In this document: positions 1 to 7,755 of the stretch, one piece after another
How the letters are laid out: each line of letters starts with the position of its first letter
Numbering within the stretch: position 1 is the stretch's first letter
Assembly: GCA_936450465.1 (NCBI GenBank)
Contig: OW388300.1
Span: forward strand, 17,435,266 to 17,499,265
Length of the DNA stretch: 64,000 nt
Source of the DNA: Gibbula magus
Lineage: Eukaryota; Mollusca; Gastropoda; Trochida; Trochidae
Direction of reading: 5' to 3'
The notes under the pieces: model-generated
What the model saw: the letters and a program-made list of their open reading frames with translations, nothing else
The model's database searches: none
Told to the model about the DNA's origin: nothing
Program-made: the position numbers and the translations under genes

Positions 1-4
1 AAGT

Positions 5-238
5 TCAGGTATAGCTAAATGTATCAAGAAAAGTTTCACATAAACATATGACATCAAATTGAAGTAAGAAGTCTAAAATCTCTCCATCATGAAGTTTGTT
101 AGATAGACCATCAATGTTCCATGACATAAATTTAAGAGGATGGTACACAGAGTGAGGGGACGGATAATGTAGTTCAATTGTTGGTGTATCATCAGGTTGA
201 GTACTGGGGTCTGATATATCATAGGCCCGGCCGACTTC
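5..238 (-). pseudogene. Non-LTR retrotransposon ORF2, start of AP-type endonuclease (truncated)
   Basis: This frame begins right after the ORF1 stop. After a roughly 50-residue linker it reads LKFMSWNIDGLSNK, then ILDFLLQFDVICLCETF. The W-N-I-D-G-L motif and the D-V-I-C-L-x-E-T motif are the first two blocks of the exonuclease-endonuclease-phosphatase fold of LINE ORF2. The E of CET corresponds to a metal-binding acidic residue in that fold. A TGA at 5-7 stops the frame and the window ends there, so whether reverse transcriptase follows is not visible. The nick-making endonuclease would prime reverse transcription at the target site. Confidence 0.8.
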
Positions 239-820
239 CTATCGTGGTGTATCATGTTGCGGGTTTGACGTAGAATTCACCAGAGTAGATGCATCATTGA
301 CCACAAAACTAACACTATTCACAAGTCTGCCCGTTTTTGTCGGAGTGCCATACGTTCGGTTTAAAGTCAAACGGGGTTGTGGAAAAAGCGGTCCACGCAT
401 TTTAGGCACAGTATATGAGGCATCATTTTTGTCAGTGTAAAGTTTCCCATTCTTGAAGTATGCTCGCACTCCCTTCTCCTTGTGCTCATTGATGGTATCA
501 CGCTGCCTTTTTGTCAAATCGTTCGAAACGCCAATGTTTGATTTCTTAAGTTCCGATCGCAATGAAAGCACTTTAATTTTGATTTCTGATGCCGCTAATT
601 TGGCTATTAAAGGGCGGGTGCGTTGACCAGAACGTTTACCCACGCGATGCGCGCGTAAAATGTATGCAGGTAACCATGACGGATTAGCTGAGTGTTGGTT
701 AAGCACATCTACAACAATATGCTTACAACAATATCCTTCAATTATAAAATACCGCATTGTCTCTACGACTATGCGCCTCGAGTCGGTATAGGTCGTCGGC
801 ATGGCGTTCAATCCTATCAT
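239..820 (-). pseudogene. Non-LTR retrotransposon ORF1, C-terminal part (RRM-like and C-terminal nucleic-acid binding region)
   Basis: The real homology starts near position 745, after the frameshift, with IEGYCCKHIVVDVLN. It continues with ILRAHRVGKRSG, RPLIAKLAA, KVLSLRSELKKSNIGVSNDL and KNGKLYTDK. This order (an RAHRVG segment, an RP-x-I-x-K strand, an LR-x-x-LK-x-x-x-I-x-V-S-x-DL segment and a final basic strand) is characteristic of L1-type ORF1 proteins. The listed start at 820 is only the frame limit. The frame ends at TAG 239-241. That stop lies in the same frame as the endonuclease that follows, so ORF1 and ORF2 are separated by one stop codon only. Confidence 0.82.
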
Positions 821-1127
821 CCATCATGTCAAACTTTTTTACTATAGCTTCAACTTCTGCATACAATAATTCCTGTTGATTTTCGACTCTACATGAAGTC
901 TCCTCCAGAGTGTCAACTCTTTTTTTTAGATCAGTGCATTTGTCATTAACTTCATTTAATTGAGTCTTAACTGAGTCCATCTCCCTTTCAAATGAGTTTC
1001 TAAATTCTTTCATGCTTTCCAGAATTTCAAGTTTGACATCGTTTAAATCCTTTATAGTGAGACTAGCAGGTCCTGGGTTAGATTCAACATCATTTGCTAG
1101 AATCAACAGGTGCAGCGGTGTGACTCG
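738..1127 (-). pseudogene. Non-LTR retrotransposon ORF1, N-terminal part: 2A motif plus coiled coil (frameshifted)
   Basis: This frame opens after a TAG at 1128-1130 with no ATG. It starts with a short leader ending in LLILAN, then the 2A core DVESNPGP. About 100 residues follow, rich in E, K, D and L with heptad-like spacing (EILESMKEFRNSF..., DLKKRVDTLEET...), which looks like a coiled coil. The last residues (LEAHSRRDN) match the usual start of the RNA-recognition fold in LINE ORF1 proteins. The frame stops at a TGA near 738, and homology continues in the next frame, so a single-base frameshift lies near 738-745. ORF1 proteins of this type coat the element RNA. With no start codon and a frameshift, this copy is dead. 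Confidence 0.82.
1068..1127 (-). other. 2A-like translational recoding motif
   Basis: Reading on the minus strand, the codons give RVTPLHLLILANDVESNPGP. The last eight residues fit the 2A consensus D-V/I-E-x-N-P-G-P exactly, and the preceding leucine-rich stretch is what active 2A peptides carry. In known 2A sequences the ribosome fails to form the glycine-proline bond, so two proteins come from one frame. Such motifs are established in some APE-type non-LTR retrotransposons of molluscs and other invertebrates. Position just ahead of the ORF1 coiled coil is consistent with that. Activity of this copy is not shown: the frame has no ATG upstream. Confidence 0.88.
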
Positions 1128-1584
1128 CTACTTCACTGACACAAAAATCAATATTTCTATACGGCCCATTGAGTACAGGTGTATGGCTTGTGACGTCACT
1201 CATGTAACACAGGTGTAAACACAGATGTTCACTTGGGATATACCTTGATAAACGATCAAAAGTATTTCCGTACTTGATCACAGCAAGAGTAACTGACAAA
1301 TATACCGTGAAGAACACGGCACATGCACCAAGTCTATACAGAAAGTACCAACTTGCACCGTGACGAGTATACGGTGTATACATCCCGACATGGCCGACTT
1401 GTTTCGTCCCAGGTGGGTGAGAAAACAAGCCAATCCTGGCTCTGTACAAGCCTATATCATTCATAATTTCGTTCAATAGACACAGAAATACCTTGGATTG
1501 TCTTGGGTTTACGTTCACAGTGGTTCCATTCCTTTGATGGGCTATATTTGCATTAAAATAATGGAGCTCTGAATATGTGGACAC
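1090..1584 (-). other. Open frame upstream of the 2A motif of a decayed LINE (leader or 5' UTR)
   Basis: A 164-codon open frame directly upstream of, and overlapping, the 2A-bearing frame. It contains one hydrophobic stretch around residues 80-105 (WYFLYRL...FFTVYLSVTLAVI) that could span a membrane. Otherwise I recognise nothing in it. Its last codons run past the 2A codons in another frame and stop at the TGA overlapping the 2A aspartate codon. One lost or gained base near position 1105 would join it to the 2A. It may therefore be an N-terminal leader that the 2A once released, or just an open 5' untranslated region. Both readings are inference. Confidence 0.35.
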
Positions 1585-2138
1585 TCACTAGGGGCGTTTA
1601 ACTCTTATCAGGACACATATGTTATTAAAAGTTAAATACATGTAGTTCTAAAACGATTGCAAAACGCTGTTCCAAGTGCACAATGTTCTACTTATCTGTA
1701 TAATCTGCCTTGCAGGACATTTTCCTGACAATAGCTAATCACAAAGCCATAAAAATGTGTGTGGCAGGGAAATCTAATACAGTAATTTGTAAATGAAACA
1801 TCAAAGCGACAGTATTTATAAACCTTCCGCATCCGTTATAATCATTATCCTTGGGAATAAGAAAAACTATCTTTCCTGAACATATTTTGACTATAGTAAC
1901 GGACGACATGTCAGTTGATACTGTTTTCCTAATTAATAACGAAAACCATTATTTCATACCTGATGTAATGGTTTCTGAAATACAGATGTTTTTATTCAAA
2001 CTGTGGTGCATTGTGGAAGTCATCAAGTTATTTGTTATTTATCAATATTGCTCTGACTGACTCTGGTCATTAGGAGATTGTTTTATGTTTTTATGTTTTC
2101 AAGGTAATAAAATAAAACATATTATCATGTCTACCATC
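1585..2138. other. No feature recognised
   Basis: AT-rich sequence without a recognisable gene or repeat. A TATTTATAA-like motif occurs near 1812. I see no supported transcript around it. Confidence 0.5.
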
Positions 2139-2235
2139 ATGCGCGTTCAGCTTCGGATCAAGAGGTCCCGGGTTCGATTCCCGCAAGTGGCACAGAAATT
2201 GTGTCTGTAGTTGTAAACTGTTCTACACGCAGTAG
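2139..2235 (+). repeat. tRNA-derived SINE fragment (copy 1)
   Basis: It contains a perfect polymerase III B-box at 2171-2181 (GGTTCGATTCC) preceded by CTTCGGATCAAGAGGTCC. A tail follows, reading GTGGCACAGAAATTGTGTCT...TTCTACACGCAGTA. The same order occurs, on the opposite strand, in the longer element at 9388-9694. The 5' part with the A-box is not evident, so this is a truncated SINE and not a tRNA gene. Confidence 0.72.
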
Positions 2236-3580
2236 TGTATCTCTTGTGATCTCGTATTCAAGAATGTTCCACTTTTGTATGGTGGAAAGTAATGATGTGA
2301 ATATGACGTCAAGTCCTAGCAAAAAATCTCAAATTATTCCTTCTTATTCTTAATTCTCCTTTTTAGTAAAACGTGTGACAAAAAAAAGAAAGAGCCAATA
2401 CTTCAGACTTCCAATTTGTCAGCACTGACTTACATGCTGCCTCTGCAGTAGATTAGGTAAGTGTGACAAATTATGTTCTTATTAATGAGCAACGGATATA
2501 TTTCTTGATTATGATAGGTCAAATAACCTTGATTTCATTTCATAATGCACATGAAAGGTTAATGATGTTACTGATACAATGGAGATATTTATAAGGACAG
2601 CGGTCTCTGTCTCCAGTTCACTGATTTGAAGCAGAAAAATTATGGCTGATAACATGAGACCTGCGTGAATGGAAGTTACTACTGACGGGCTTGATTTACA
2701 TCACTGTTACGGAAATAACATCGGAACCACTGAAGACTTGAATATCCTCTGCATAATCTTGTCTGGTTTGATGTTATCAACCTCCAACTCTTTGGGGAGT
2801 ATGAAGGAATTAATTAAGATATGTTTTTTTCTGAACACCTAGATGTTTTGTCGTGAAAGTAATCAACATATAGGACAATTTACTGAGTTAATCTGTGTGG
2901 AATCAAATGACAAATGACCTAAGGTAAAATGTGTTGTCTTGTATGAGTTTTTATGAAAATGTTATGACATCAGTAGTGATCTTTTATATTTGTCACTGAT
3001 TCTTCGAATATGAATTGATTTCGTAAATCAAATTAAATGCATATTCCCTGTTGAAGAGACGACACACCCACAATAGTGCTGACCTACATTGCTAGCCCTA
3101 CATGTAAATTGATATCCATATGCGTGTGGGATTAGTATTTTACTTCTTTGGGAGAGCTGATATTTTGACAAAATATGGTGCATTTATTGTGCCTTGTGAT
3201 GTTTTCACTGCAAATTGGCAAGGTGTGTCTGAAGTAGCAGAACAAATTAGTCCGTGTGAAAAGTTAATTACTTGGTGATGAGCTTACCAGTCACTTCCTG
3301 ACTCATCTCAACAACCCTGGTATAATGAACTGATAGCACATAACGCACATCAAGCTCGAGCGGGTGATCTGATGCTAAGCAGTATTGTTCATAGCTCATG
3401 TCATTCTCATTCTCATGAAACTGACACCCAGAAGTAGAAGAAGTAGTAATTAGTTTATTCCGGCTTAATTACATCAATCGTTCATAGGAAGAAAAGGATG
3501 TTCTTATTTGCATGATATACGAGGGATACTCTCATTTATACCCCACTTCCGGTCTCGTTGCTATGGTTTCTTTTGTTAGA
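2236..3580. other. Repeat-like intergenic sequence without genes
   Basis: No coding sequence recognised. A segment at about 2403-2455 (ATTTGTCAGCACTGACTTACATGCTGCCT) resembles 8696-8725. A segment at 3217-3305 resembles 8925-8985, 16237-16320 and the reverse strand near 62936-62990. The stretch is therefore partly made of an old dispersed repeat. A TATA-like motif TATTTATAAGG sits at about 2588, with no supported gene downstream. Confidence 0.45.
3217..3305 (+). repeat. Old dispersed repeat, family E (copy 1)
   Basis: Shares ACAAATTAGTCC, GGTGAAAAGT-type and GAGC...CCAGTCA blocks in the same order with 16237-16320. Partial matches occur at 8925-8985 and, reversed, 62936-62990. No coding content is visible. 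The class of element is unknown. Confidence 0.45.
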
Positions 3581-3612
3581 AGTGTAGGTGTATTAGCCGA
3601 TACACCTACACT
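3581..3612. repeat. Short perfect hairpin at the start of a tandem repeat
   Basis: AGTGTAGGTGTAT and its reverse complement face each other across a short TAGCCG-like loop. The right arm is also the first unit of the 20-bp tandem repeat that follows. Confidence 0.7.
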
Positions 3613-3679
3613 TTTTCTGATATACCTATACTTTTGCTGATATACCTACATTTTTCTGATATACCTACACTTTTCTAAT
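3599..3679 (+). repeat. Tandem repeat, about 20 bp x 4
   Basis: Four imperfect units of the type CTGATATACCTACACTTTTT. They lie immediately beside the D2 repeat of the DIRS-like region and may belong to its edge. A similar word, GATACCCTACACTTTTCC, appears in the hairpin at 5508-5608. Confidence 0.7.
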
Positions 3680-3748
3680 TTCTCCTACTCCTTATACACA
3701 TACAACAAGCACTTCAATAAAATGGCATGCTGTACGGTGCACCAACTG
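3678..3748 (+). repeat. Direct repeat D2 beside DIRS-like recombinase
   Basis: 71 bp almost identical to 4202-4272 (a single A/G difference seen), in the same orientation. The two copies lie on the 3' side of the recombinase pseudogene, 453 bp apart. By analogy with DIRS-order elements they could be the B repeats of a split-direct-repeat terminus. That role is inference. Confidence 0.75.
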
Positions 3749-4201
3749 TGACCACAGTTTATTACTTCAAACATATATACAATATATTTCCACGTTGCAG
3801 TCTCACACACTGCATCAGCACAGAAGCTATCACTGCTACATCCATGTAGCACATCTCCCCCGATGACTCACGTATTCTAACGGCTCGCCAGCCTGGACAT
3901 GTCCGTCCCACCCAACGGTGCCAGTCATCCGTCTACAACAAAAGTGAGAATGATAACATTCAACATTGACACGCATTGACAATGCATATATACACACATC
4001 ATAATTAGCATATGATGAAATACAAAAATTAAAAGTGACCGCTGGTGCACCGCAGCTGAGAATGACATAGTTTCAAATCTCCCACCCTTATCTACCCGAT
4101 AGAGCGCCATCTATACATAGCATTACTTCCCTTTGTTGTATCTTCCGACGCTAGGAGAAAGAAATTTCATTCTAATTCGTACCTCAAACGAAAGAAATTA
4201 T
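3749..4201. other. Segment between D repeats, possible terminal region of DIRS-like element
   Basis: No gene recognised. Near 4170-4190 it contains TTCTAATTCGT followed by CTCAAACGAA. This resembles the TTCTAATTCGTAAACTCAACCGAA of the B repeats at 6042 and 6842, so the two DIRS-like elements have related ends. If the split-repeat model holds, this stretch would be the internal A-type repeat. A second copy of it is not present in the window. Confidence 0.4.
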
Positions 4202-4272
4202 ATTTCTCCTACTCCTTATACACATACAACAAACACTTCAATAAAATGGCATGCTGTACGGTGCACCAACTG
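4202..4272 (+). repeat. Direct repeat D1 beside DIRS-like recombinase
   Basis: Partner of the repeat at 3678-3748. It lies 23 bp beyond the recombinase stop codon, so it is within the 3' untranslated part of that element. Confidence 0.75.
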
Positions 4273-4295
4273 AGACAAAAAGAACGGGAGGTTTA

Positions 4296-5288
4296 TTATC
4301 CGAGCGCAAGCGAAACTTCTAAACGCTTTTCAATGTCATCTTTGACATAGCCATCTTTGGCGTTCTCGCTTCTCCACCTGCCATGGCGCTTGAACATTCT
4401 GTCTTGAATGCCATTATTAGCGGCTGCAGTAGCCCCGCCTGCTCTCAAACTGTGCAGACCATACTTTGATATATCACTCACATGTGGACTGAACACCTCA
4501 ATGAACAGCTCTCTCAAACGAGAATATGACAATGGCTTATTACAAGCTCTCAGAATATACCCATTCTTACTCTTATTCATATTTCTGAATATTAATTCAT
4601 CATCTTTGACATTAGTGAGATTCAAATATCTCTCCAATCACACTACAGGACACATATGTGTACCCGTACGGCCTATTATAAGCCAGGCCCCATCTCTATA
4701 TACATCCGTTTTGGACTTCTGAATAAACACAGCTACATAGGCTTGACAAAACACAACGTCATTCGGTGTTATAGCTAACAACTCAGACGATCTCATGAAA
4801 CCAGCATAAGCTAAAAGGCACATAGAAACAATTCTCATGTCATACAGTGAACATTCATCAACGTTGTCTGGCACTATCTTAGTCAGCAACTGAACAGTAA
4901 TAGGCTCTTTCTTTACAACTGGTTTGGCCAATTTTCTTCTAGAGGCCTCGAGCACATTTCTAACAAGCGTGCTTTCTGTTGGGCTTTCTAAACCAACTAA
5001 CACATGCGCATGCCTCAAGCTATAATAAGCTGTTTGAACAGGAGAGAAGGTCTCACTTTGCTGACATAATGCTAGCAGATATAATGAACAGTTCAAAGGT
5101 GATAAAGGCATATCCGTCGACATACCATGAGCCATGGCCCATTTCTTCCAAGCTTTAAAACCATAATCATATTTTTTAGTTGTTGAATTTGCCCTCGAGA
5201 ATGACAAATGTTCTGGAAGACTGTAGGCAAGCTCCCTCATAGGCGGGGGTAGTGTCAGTATCTCACTTCTATATACATGCTCAAACAC
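4296..5288 (-). pseudogene. Tyrosine recombinase of a DIRS-order retroelement (one in-frame TGA)
   Basis: About 330 residues in one frame, interrupted by a single TGA at 4638-4640 after residue 216. Near residues 35-60, STTKKYDYGFKAWKKWAMAHG has the look of the N-terminal SAM-like core-binding domain. The catalytic set of tyrosine recombinases is visible in order: Arg about 166 (GFMRSSELL), Lys in KSKTD about 191-193, H-x-x-R at about 279-282 (LHSLRAGG), the H of HGRW at about 302, and the nucleophile Tyr about 314 (KDGY). Such an enzyme inserts circular DNA copies of DIRS-like elements. TGA sits where TGG would be plausible, so a point mutation is the simplest cause. The listed start is only the frame limit. 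A good splice acceptor (TGTGTTGCAG, ending at 5291) precedes it. No reverse transcriptase is seen, so a Crypton-type origin is an alternative. The near-identical recombinase tail beside a gag-like ORF at 6996-7733 favours DIRS. Confidence 0.85.
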
Positions 5289-5290
5289 AC

Positions 5291-5360
5291 CTGCAACACA
5301 TAAACAACGCCATCAGAATTGTACATGTACAGCCATCATGTTGAAGTTTAAATCACTCAC
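5291..5360 (-). other. Possible 70-bp intron upstream of the recombinase
   Basis: On the minus strand the sequence reads GGA then GTGAGTGATT at 5360 (a consensus donor) and ends TGTGTTGCAG at 5291 (a consensus acceptor) just before the recombinase frame. The upstream open frame (5361-5516) would join out of phase with the recombinase by my count, so coding use is doubtful. It may be chance. Confidence 0.25.
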
Positions 5361-5369
5361 TCCAAACAC

Positions 5370-5503
5370 TCCTCTTCGCGTCTCGATACCGGAAACAATG
5401 CTTGCCGCTAGAACATCAGCTTGATTACTGAAAAAACTATAAAAATACTTCAAAATACGATAAACCTTGTCGTTGACAAATTTCGGATGAATAATACAAA
5501 CTT
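5370..5503 (+). repeat. 134-bp direct repeat R (copy 1)
   Basis: Base-for-base identical, as far as I can read, to 6255-6388. Flanking bases differ on both sides. Lack of differences means recent duplication, or exchange between the two DIRS-like fragments. Confidence 0.88.
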
Positions 5504-5507
5504 CCTC

Positions 5508-5608
5508 GTGTATCAAATGATACCCTACACTTTTCCCCGTTGGAGCCTTACTCGGCTCCGCCTCGTAAGGGCCCCACGGGGAACAATGTAGGGTATCATT
5601 CGATACAC
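5508..5608. repeat. Nested 100-bp inverted repeat (hairpin)
   Basis: Outer arms 5508-5528 and 5588-5608 (GTGTATC...GGTATC type) pair with few mismatches. Inner arms 5533-5551 (TTCCCCGTTGGAGCCTTAC) and 5565-5583 pair around a GC-rich loop. It sits next to repeat R, upstream of the recombinase. Function is unknown. It could be a foldback element or a terminal structure of the DIRS-like element. Confidence 0.8.
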
Positions 5609-5614
5609 TCGGAA

Positions 5615-6041
5615 AAGTATGGATATATCTCTCACATATGGATCATTGCTATTGGGGCTCTACAAATTAGCATTCGGAGCAATATGTATATACAAACAGC
5701 CTGCATTGAAAAATAAAACCATTTAGATGAAATCTGATGCTGACAAAATACTTACATTTGATATACTGTGTGGCAGGTTATAAGAAAAAACAGCTTTGCA
5801 TTTACTTTGGCCAACTGGAGGCACAGAAGACATTTCTTTTGAACATGAGGGATGCCACCAATACTTTGCCTATAGTCCAGATATATAACTAAATCTTCGA
5901 TTCTCACTATCGATGATATCGAATATATTATTTGTGGCGTTGTGGTGTGTTAACGAAATCAATTTGTATATCCTTGTTGATGAATAGCATCAGAATCCAT
6001 ATTAACTGTTTCTGAACCTTCCCTTAGGTTTATGGACGTTC
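5615..6041. other. No feature recognised
   Basis: AT-rich spacer between the two DIRS-like fragments. No open frame or repeat that I can support. Confidence 0.5.
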
Positions 6042-6124
6042 TTATGTTCTAATTCGTAAACTCAACCGAACATAAAACATTTACAAACAACACAAATCTG
6101 TATTTGGGTGTGTTCACGGCAGCC
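6042..6124 (+). repeat. Direct repeat B2 of DIRS-like derivative
   Basis: 83 bp matching 6842-6924 with one difference seen. Begins TTATGTTCTAATTCG and ends GTGTTCACGGCAGCC. On the element's (minus) strand it is the most 3' of the repeats, which fits a B2 position. Confidence 0.8.
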
Positions 6125-6254
6125 CGAAGCGGGGTTTATTACATGACACCGATTGAAAACAATACAACAACACGCGATATCTTGAAGAATATCTCCGAAT
6201 CCTTGCTGGTCAGGAAGTGGACTGCTACGAGCACTGACCAGTGACGACCAGAAG

Positions 6255-6388
6255 TCCTCTTCGCGTCTCGATACCGGAAACAATGCTTGCCGCTAGAACA
6301 TCAGCTTGATTACTGAAAAAACTATAAAAATACTTCAAAATACGATAAACCTTGTCGTTGACAAATTTCGGATGAATAATACAAACTT
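6255..6388 (+). repeat. 134-bp direct repeat R (copy 2)
   Basis: Identical partner of 5370-5503. Here it lies between the minisatellite and repeat B2, so it interrupts what would otherwise be a compact A2-B2 terminus. Confidence 0.88.
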
Positions 6389-6445
6389 AAAGACCTTACC
6401 AGCGTGCGAACAAAACCAAACATAGCAGCTCTCAGCACATCCTTC

Positions 6446-6632
6446 GGCCCAGTGGTCCCCAGCTCAAGGCCCAGCAGCCCCCAGCTCACGGCCCAGCGGC
6501 CCCCAGCTCACGGCCCAGCGGTCCCCAGCTCACGGCCCAGCGGCCCCAGCTCACGGCCCAGTGGCACCCAGCTCACGGCCCAGCGGCCCCCAGCTCACGG
6601 CCCAGCGGCCCCCAGCTCACGGCCCAGCGGCC
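6446..6632 (+). repeat. GC-rich minisatellite, 22-bp unit, about 8.5 copies
   Basis: Tandem copies of GGCCCAGCGGCCCCCAGCTCAC with few variants and one 21-bp unit. The open frame through it (6404-6658) is a by-product of the repeat. It contrasts sharply with the AT-rich surroundings and is followed by a G-run at 6665-6678. Confidence 0.95.
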
Positions 6633-6678
6633 ACTCAATAACACAACACTTACCATAAAACTTTGGGTGGGGGGGTGG

Positions 6679-6844
6679 GCAGTCCTTACCCCGTCGGTCG
6701 TGAACCTCAAGTGCTTTCCCACGTGCACTTCACACCTTATATAACCTTTCTCACGTGACTACTGCACGGACTGCACGTAATCTTCTCGCTACTCTGCTAC
6801 CGTGTACACAACCCAAATACCCGGCCCATTAGTAAATATATTTA
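6679..6844 (-). repeat. Direct repeat A2 of DIRS-like derivative
   Basis: 166 bp that I read as identical to 7756-7921. It immediately adjoins repeat B1 (they share the TTTA at 6841-6844), giving a B1-A2 junction. It contains a TTATATAA box at 6737-6744 and CACGTG words, like its partner. Confidence 0.9.
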
Positions 6845-6924
6845 TGTTCTAATTCGTAAACTCAACCGAACTTAAAACATTTACAAACAACACAAATCTG
6901 TATTTGGGTGTGTTCACGGCAGCC
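6842..6924 (+). repeat. Direct repeat B1 of DIRS-like derivative
   Basis: 83-bp partner of 6042-6124. On the minus strand it follows the 3' end of the recombinase fragment by about 70 bp and runs straight into A2. That is the order known for split direct repeats of Ngaro-type DIRS elements (A1, genes, B1-A2-B2). Confidence 0.8.
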
Positions 6925-6995
6925 TCAAACCGAAAGAACGGGCAACGAATTAGCACAAGTACTTTATTACAATGAACAACAATGAACTCGTAGAC

Positions 6996-7151
6996 CTACA
7001 ACCCAAGTTTCTTAGAAACACTCAACCTCAGCAGTAAACTATCCTTGACGTAGCCGTCTTTAGCAGTTTCAGAACGCCACCTGCCATGACGTTTAAACAG
7101 TCTATCCGGCACCCCGGCGTTGGCAGCCTCTGTCGCCCCTCCCGATCTCAG
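6996..7151 (-). pseudogene. C-terminal fragment of DIRS-type tyrosine recombinase
   Basis: The minus strand reads LRSGGATEAANAGVPDRL then FKRHGRWRSETAKDGYVKD, and stops at TAG 6996-6998. This aligns directly to the end of the recombinase at 4296 (LRAGGATAAANNGIQDRM, FKRHGRWRSENAKDGYVKD). It keeps the R of H-x-x-R, the H of HGRW and the catalytic Tyr, but all upstream recombinase sequence is gone. It abuts the gag-like ORF at about 7150, so an internal deletion removed reverse transcriptase, RNase H and most of the recombinase. Confidence 0.85.
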
Positions 7152-7733
7152 GTGTGAGCGGGAGGCTGTGAAGTAGACCTCGGAATGCTGCGGACCCTGT
7201 TCCGTTTCCTGAGTGCTCTCGCCTCCGCCCTCTCGAAACGTCTCTCTTCCTCGGAGTTAGACGCCACCCCATTACCCTCAAGTTCCTGCACAACATCCCA
7301 GCCTGCAGGGGATTTATCCGCCAGGCGGATAAGCTTATTCCTCTTTTTCAAAGCAACAGAAACGCATTCAATTTTTTCAAAAACAGCAGTTATGTCGTTC
7401 TCATAAAGAGCCTTTTTCATATCCTCAAAAACACCGAGAATATCATTGTTGAATTTATATTGAATAGAATTTCCCTTATATTTAAAATCTGTGGCATTTT
7501 CCCGCCTAAATTTTTTCACCACTGAGCTAGTGAGTTGTTCTGACTCCTTGACAAAGTCTTTCTTTTAGCTTAGCAAGTTTTGCATCCATATAATCCCTAA
7601 ATATTTGAAAAGAGGCAAATTCGTCACCTTTCGTGTTCCTTTGAGGTGAAGGCGTTTTCTTACGCTTCGTAGAAGTAGATTGTTGAGTTTCCTCAGCGCT
7701 CTCCACCTCGTTCACTTCAGATGCGTTGTTCAT
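7150..7733 (-). pseudogene. Gag-like first ORF of a DIRS-order retroelement (frameshifted, 3' deleted)
   Basis: ATG at 7731-7733 (MNNASEVNEVESAEE). A Ser/Thr/Lys-rich head is followed by FASFQIFRDYMDAKLAKL. A frameshift near 7560 then moves to the second frame, KDFVKESEQLTSSVVKKF. The diagnostic block is KGNSIQYKFNND, then KKRNKLIRLADKSPAGWDVVQE and EEERRFERAEARALRKR. I recall this pattern (F-K-x-K-G-N-x-x-Q-x-x-F-N, then R-x-K-L-I-x-L-A-D-x-S-x-x-G-W) from the first ORF of invertebrate DIRS-like elements. The exact clade is unverified. The frame runs into the recombinase tail out of register near 7148-7155. The protein would be a nucleocapsid-like factor. Confidence 0.72.
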
Positions 7734-7755
7734 GATGAGTAAACGAAGGCCCGCA

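Noticed and set aside
2139..2200. Possible tRNA gene (perfect B-box)
   Set aside because: No acceptor stem, anticodon arm or A-box found. The downstream block is shared with the longer SINE at 9388-9694.
5361..5516. Upstream exon of the recombinase joined through the GTGAGT...TTGCAG intron
   Set aside because: Splice signals look good, but joining gives the wrong phase by my count, and most of the exon is the 134-bp repeat also found at 6255.
6404..6658. 84-codon proline/serine-rich open frame
   Set aside because: It is the translation of the 22-bp minisatellite. No independent evidence for a gene.
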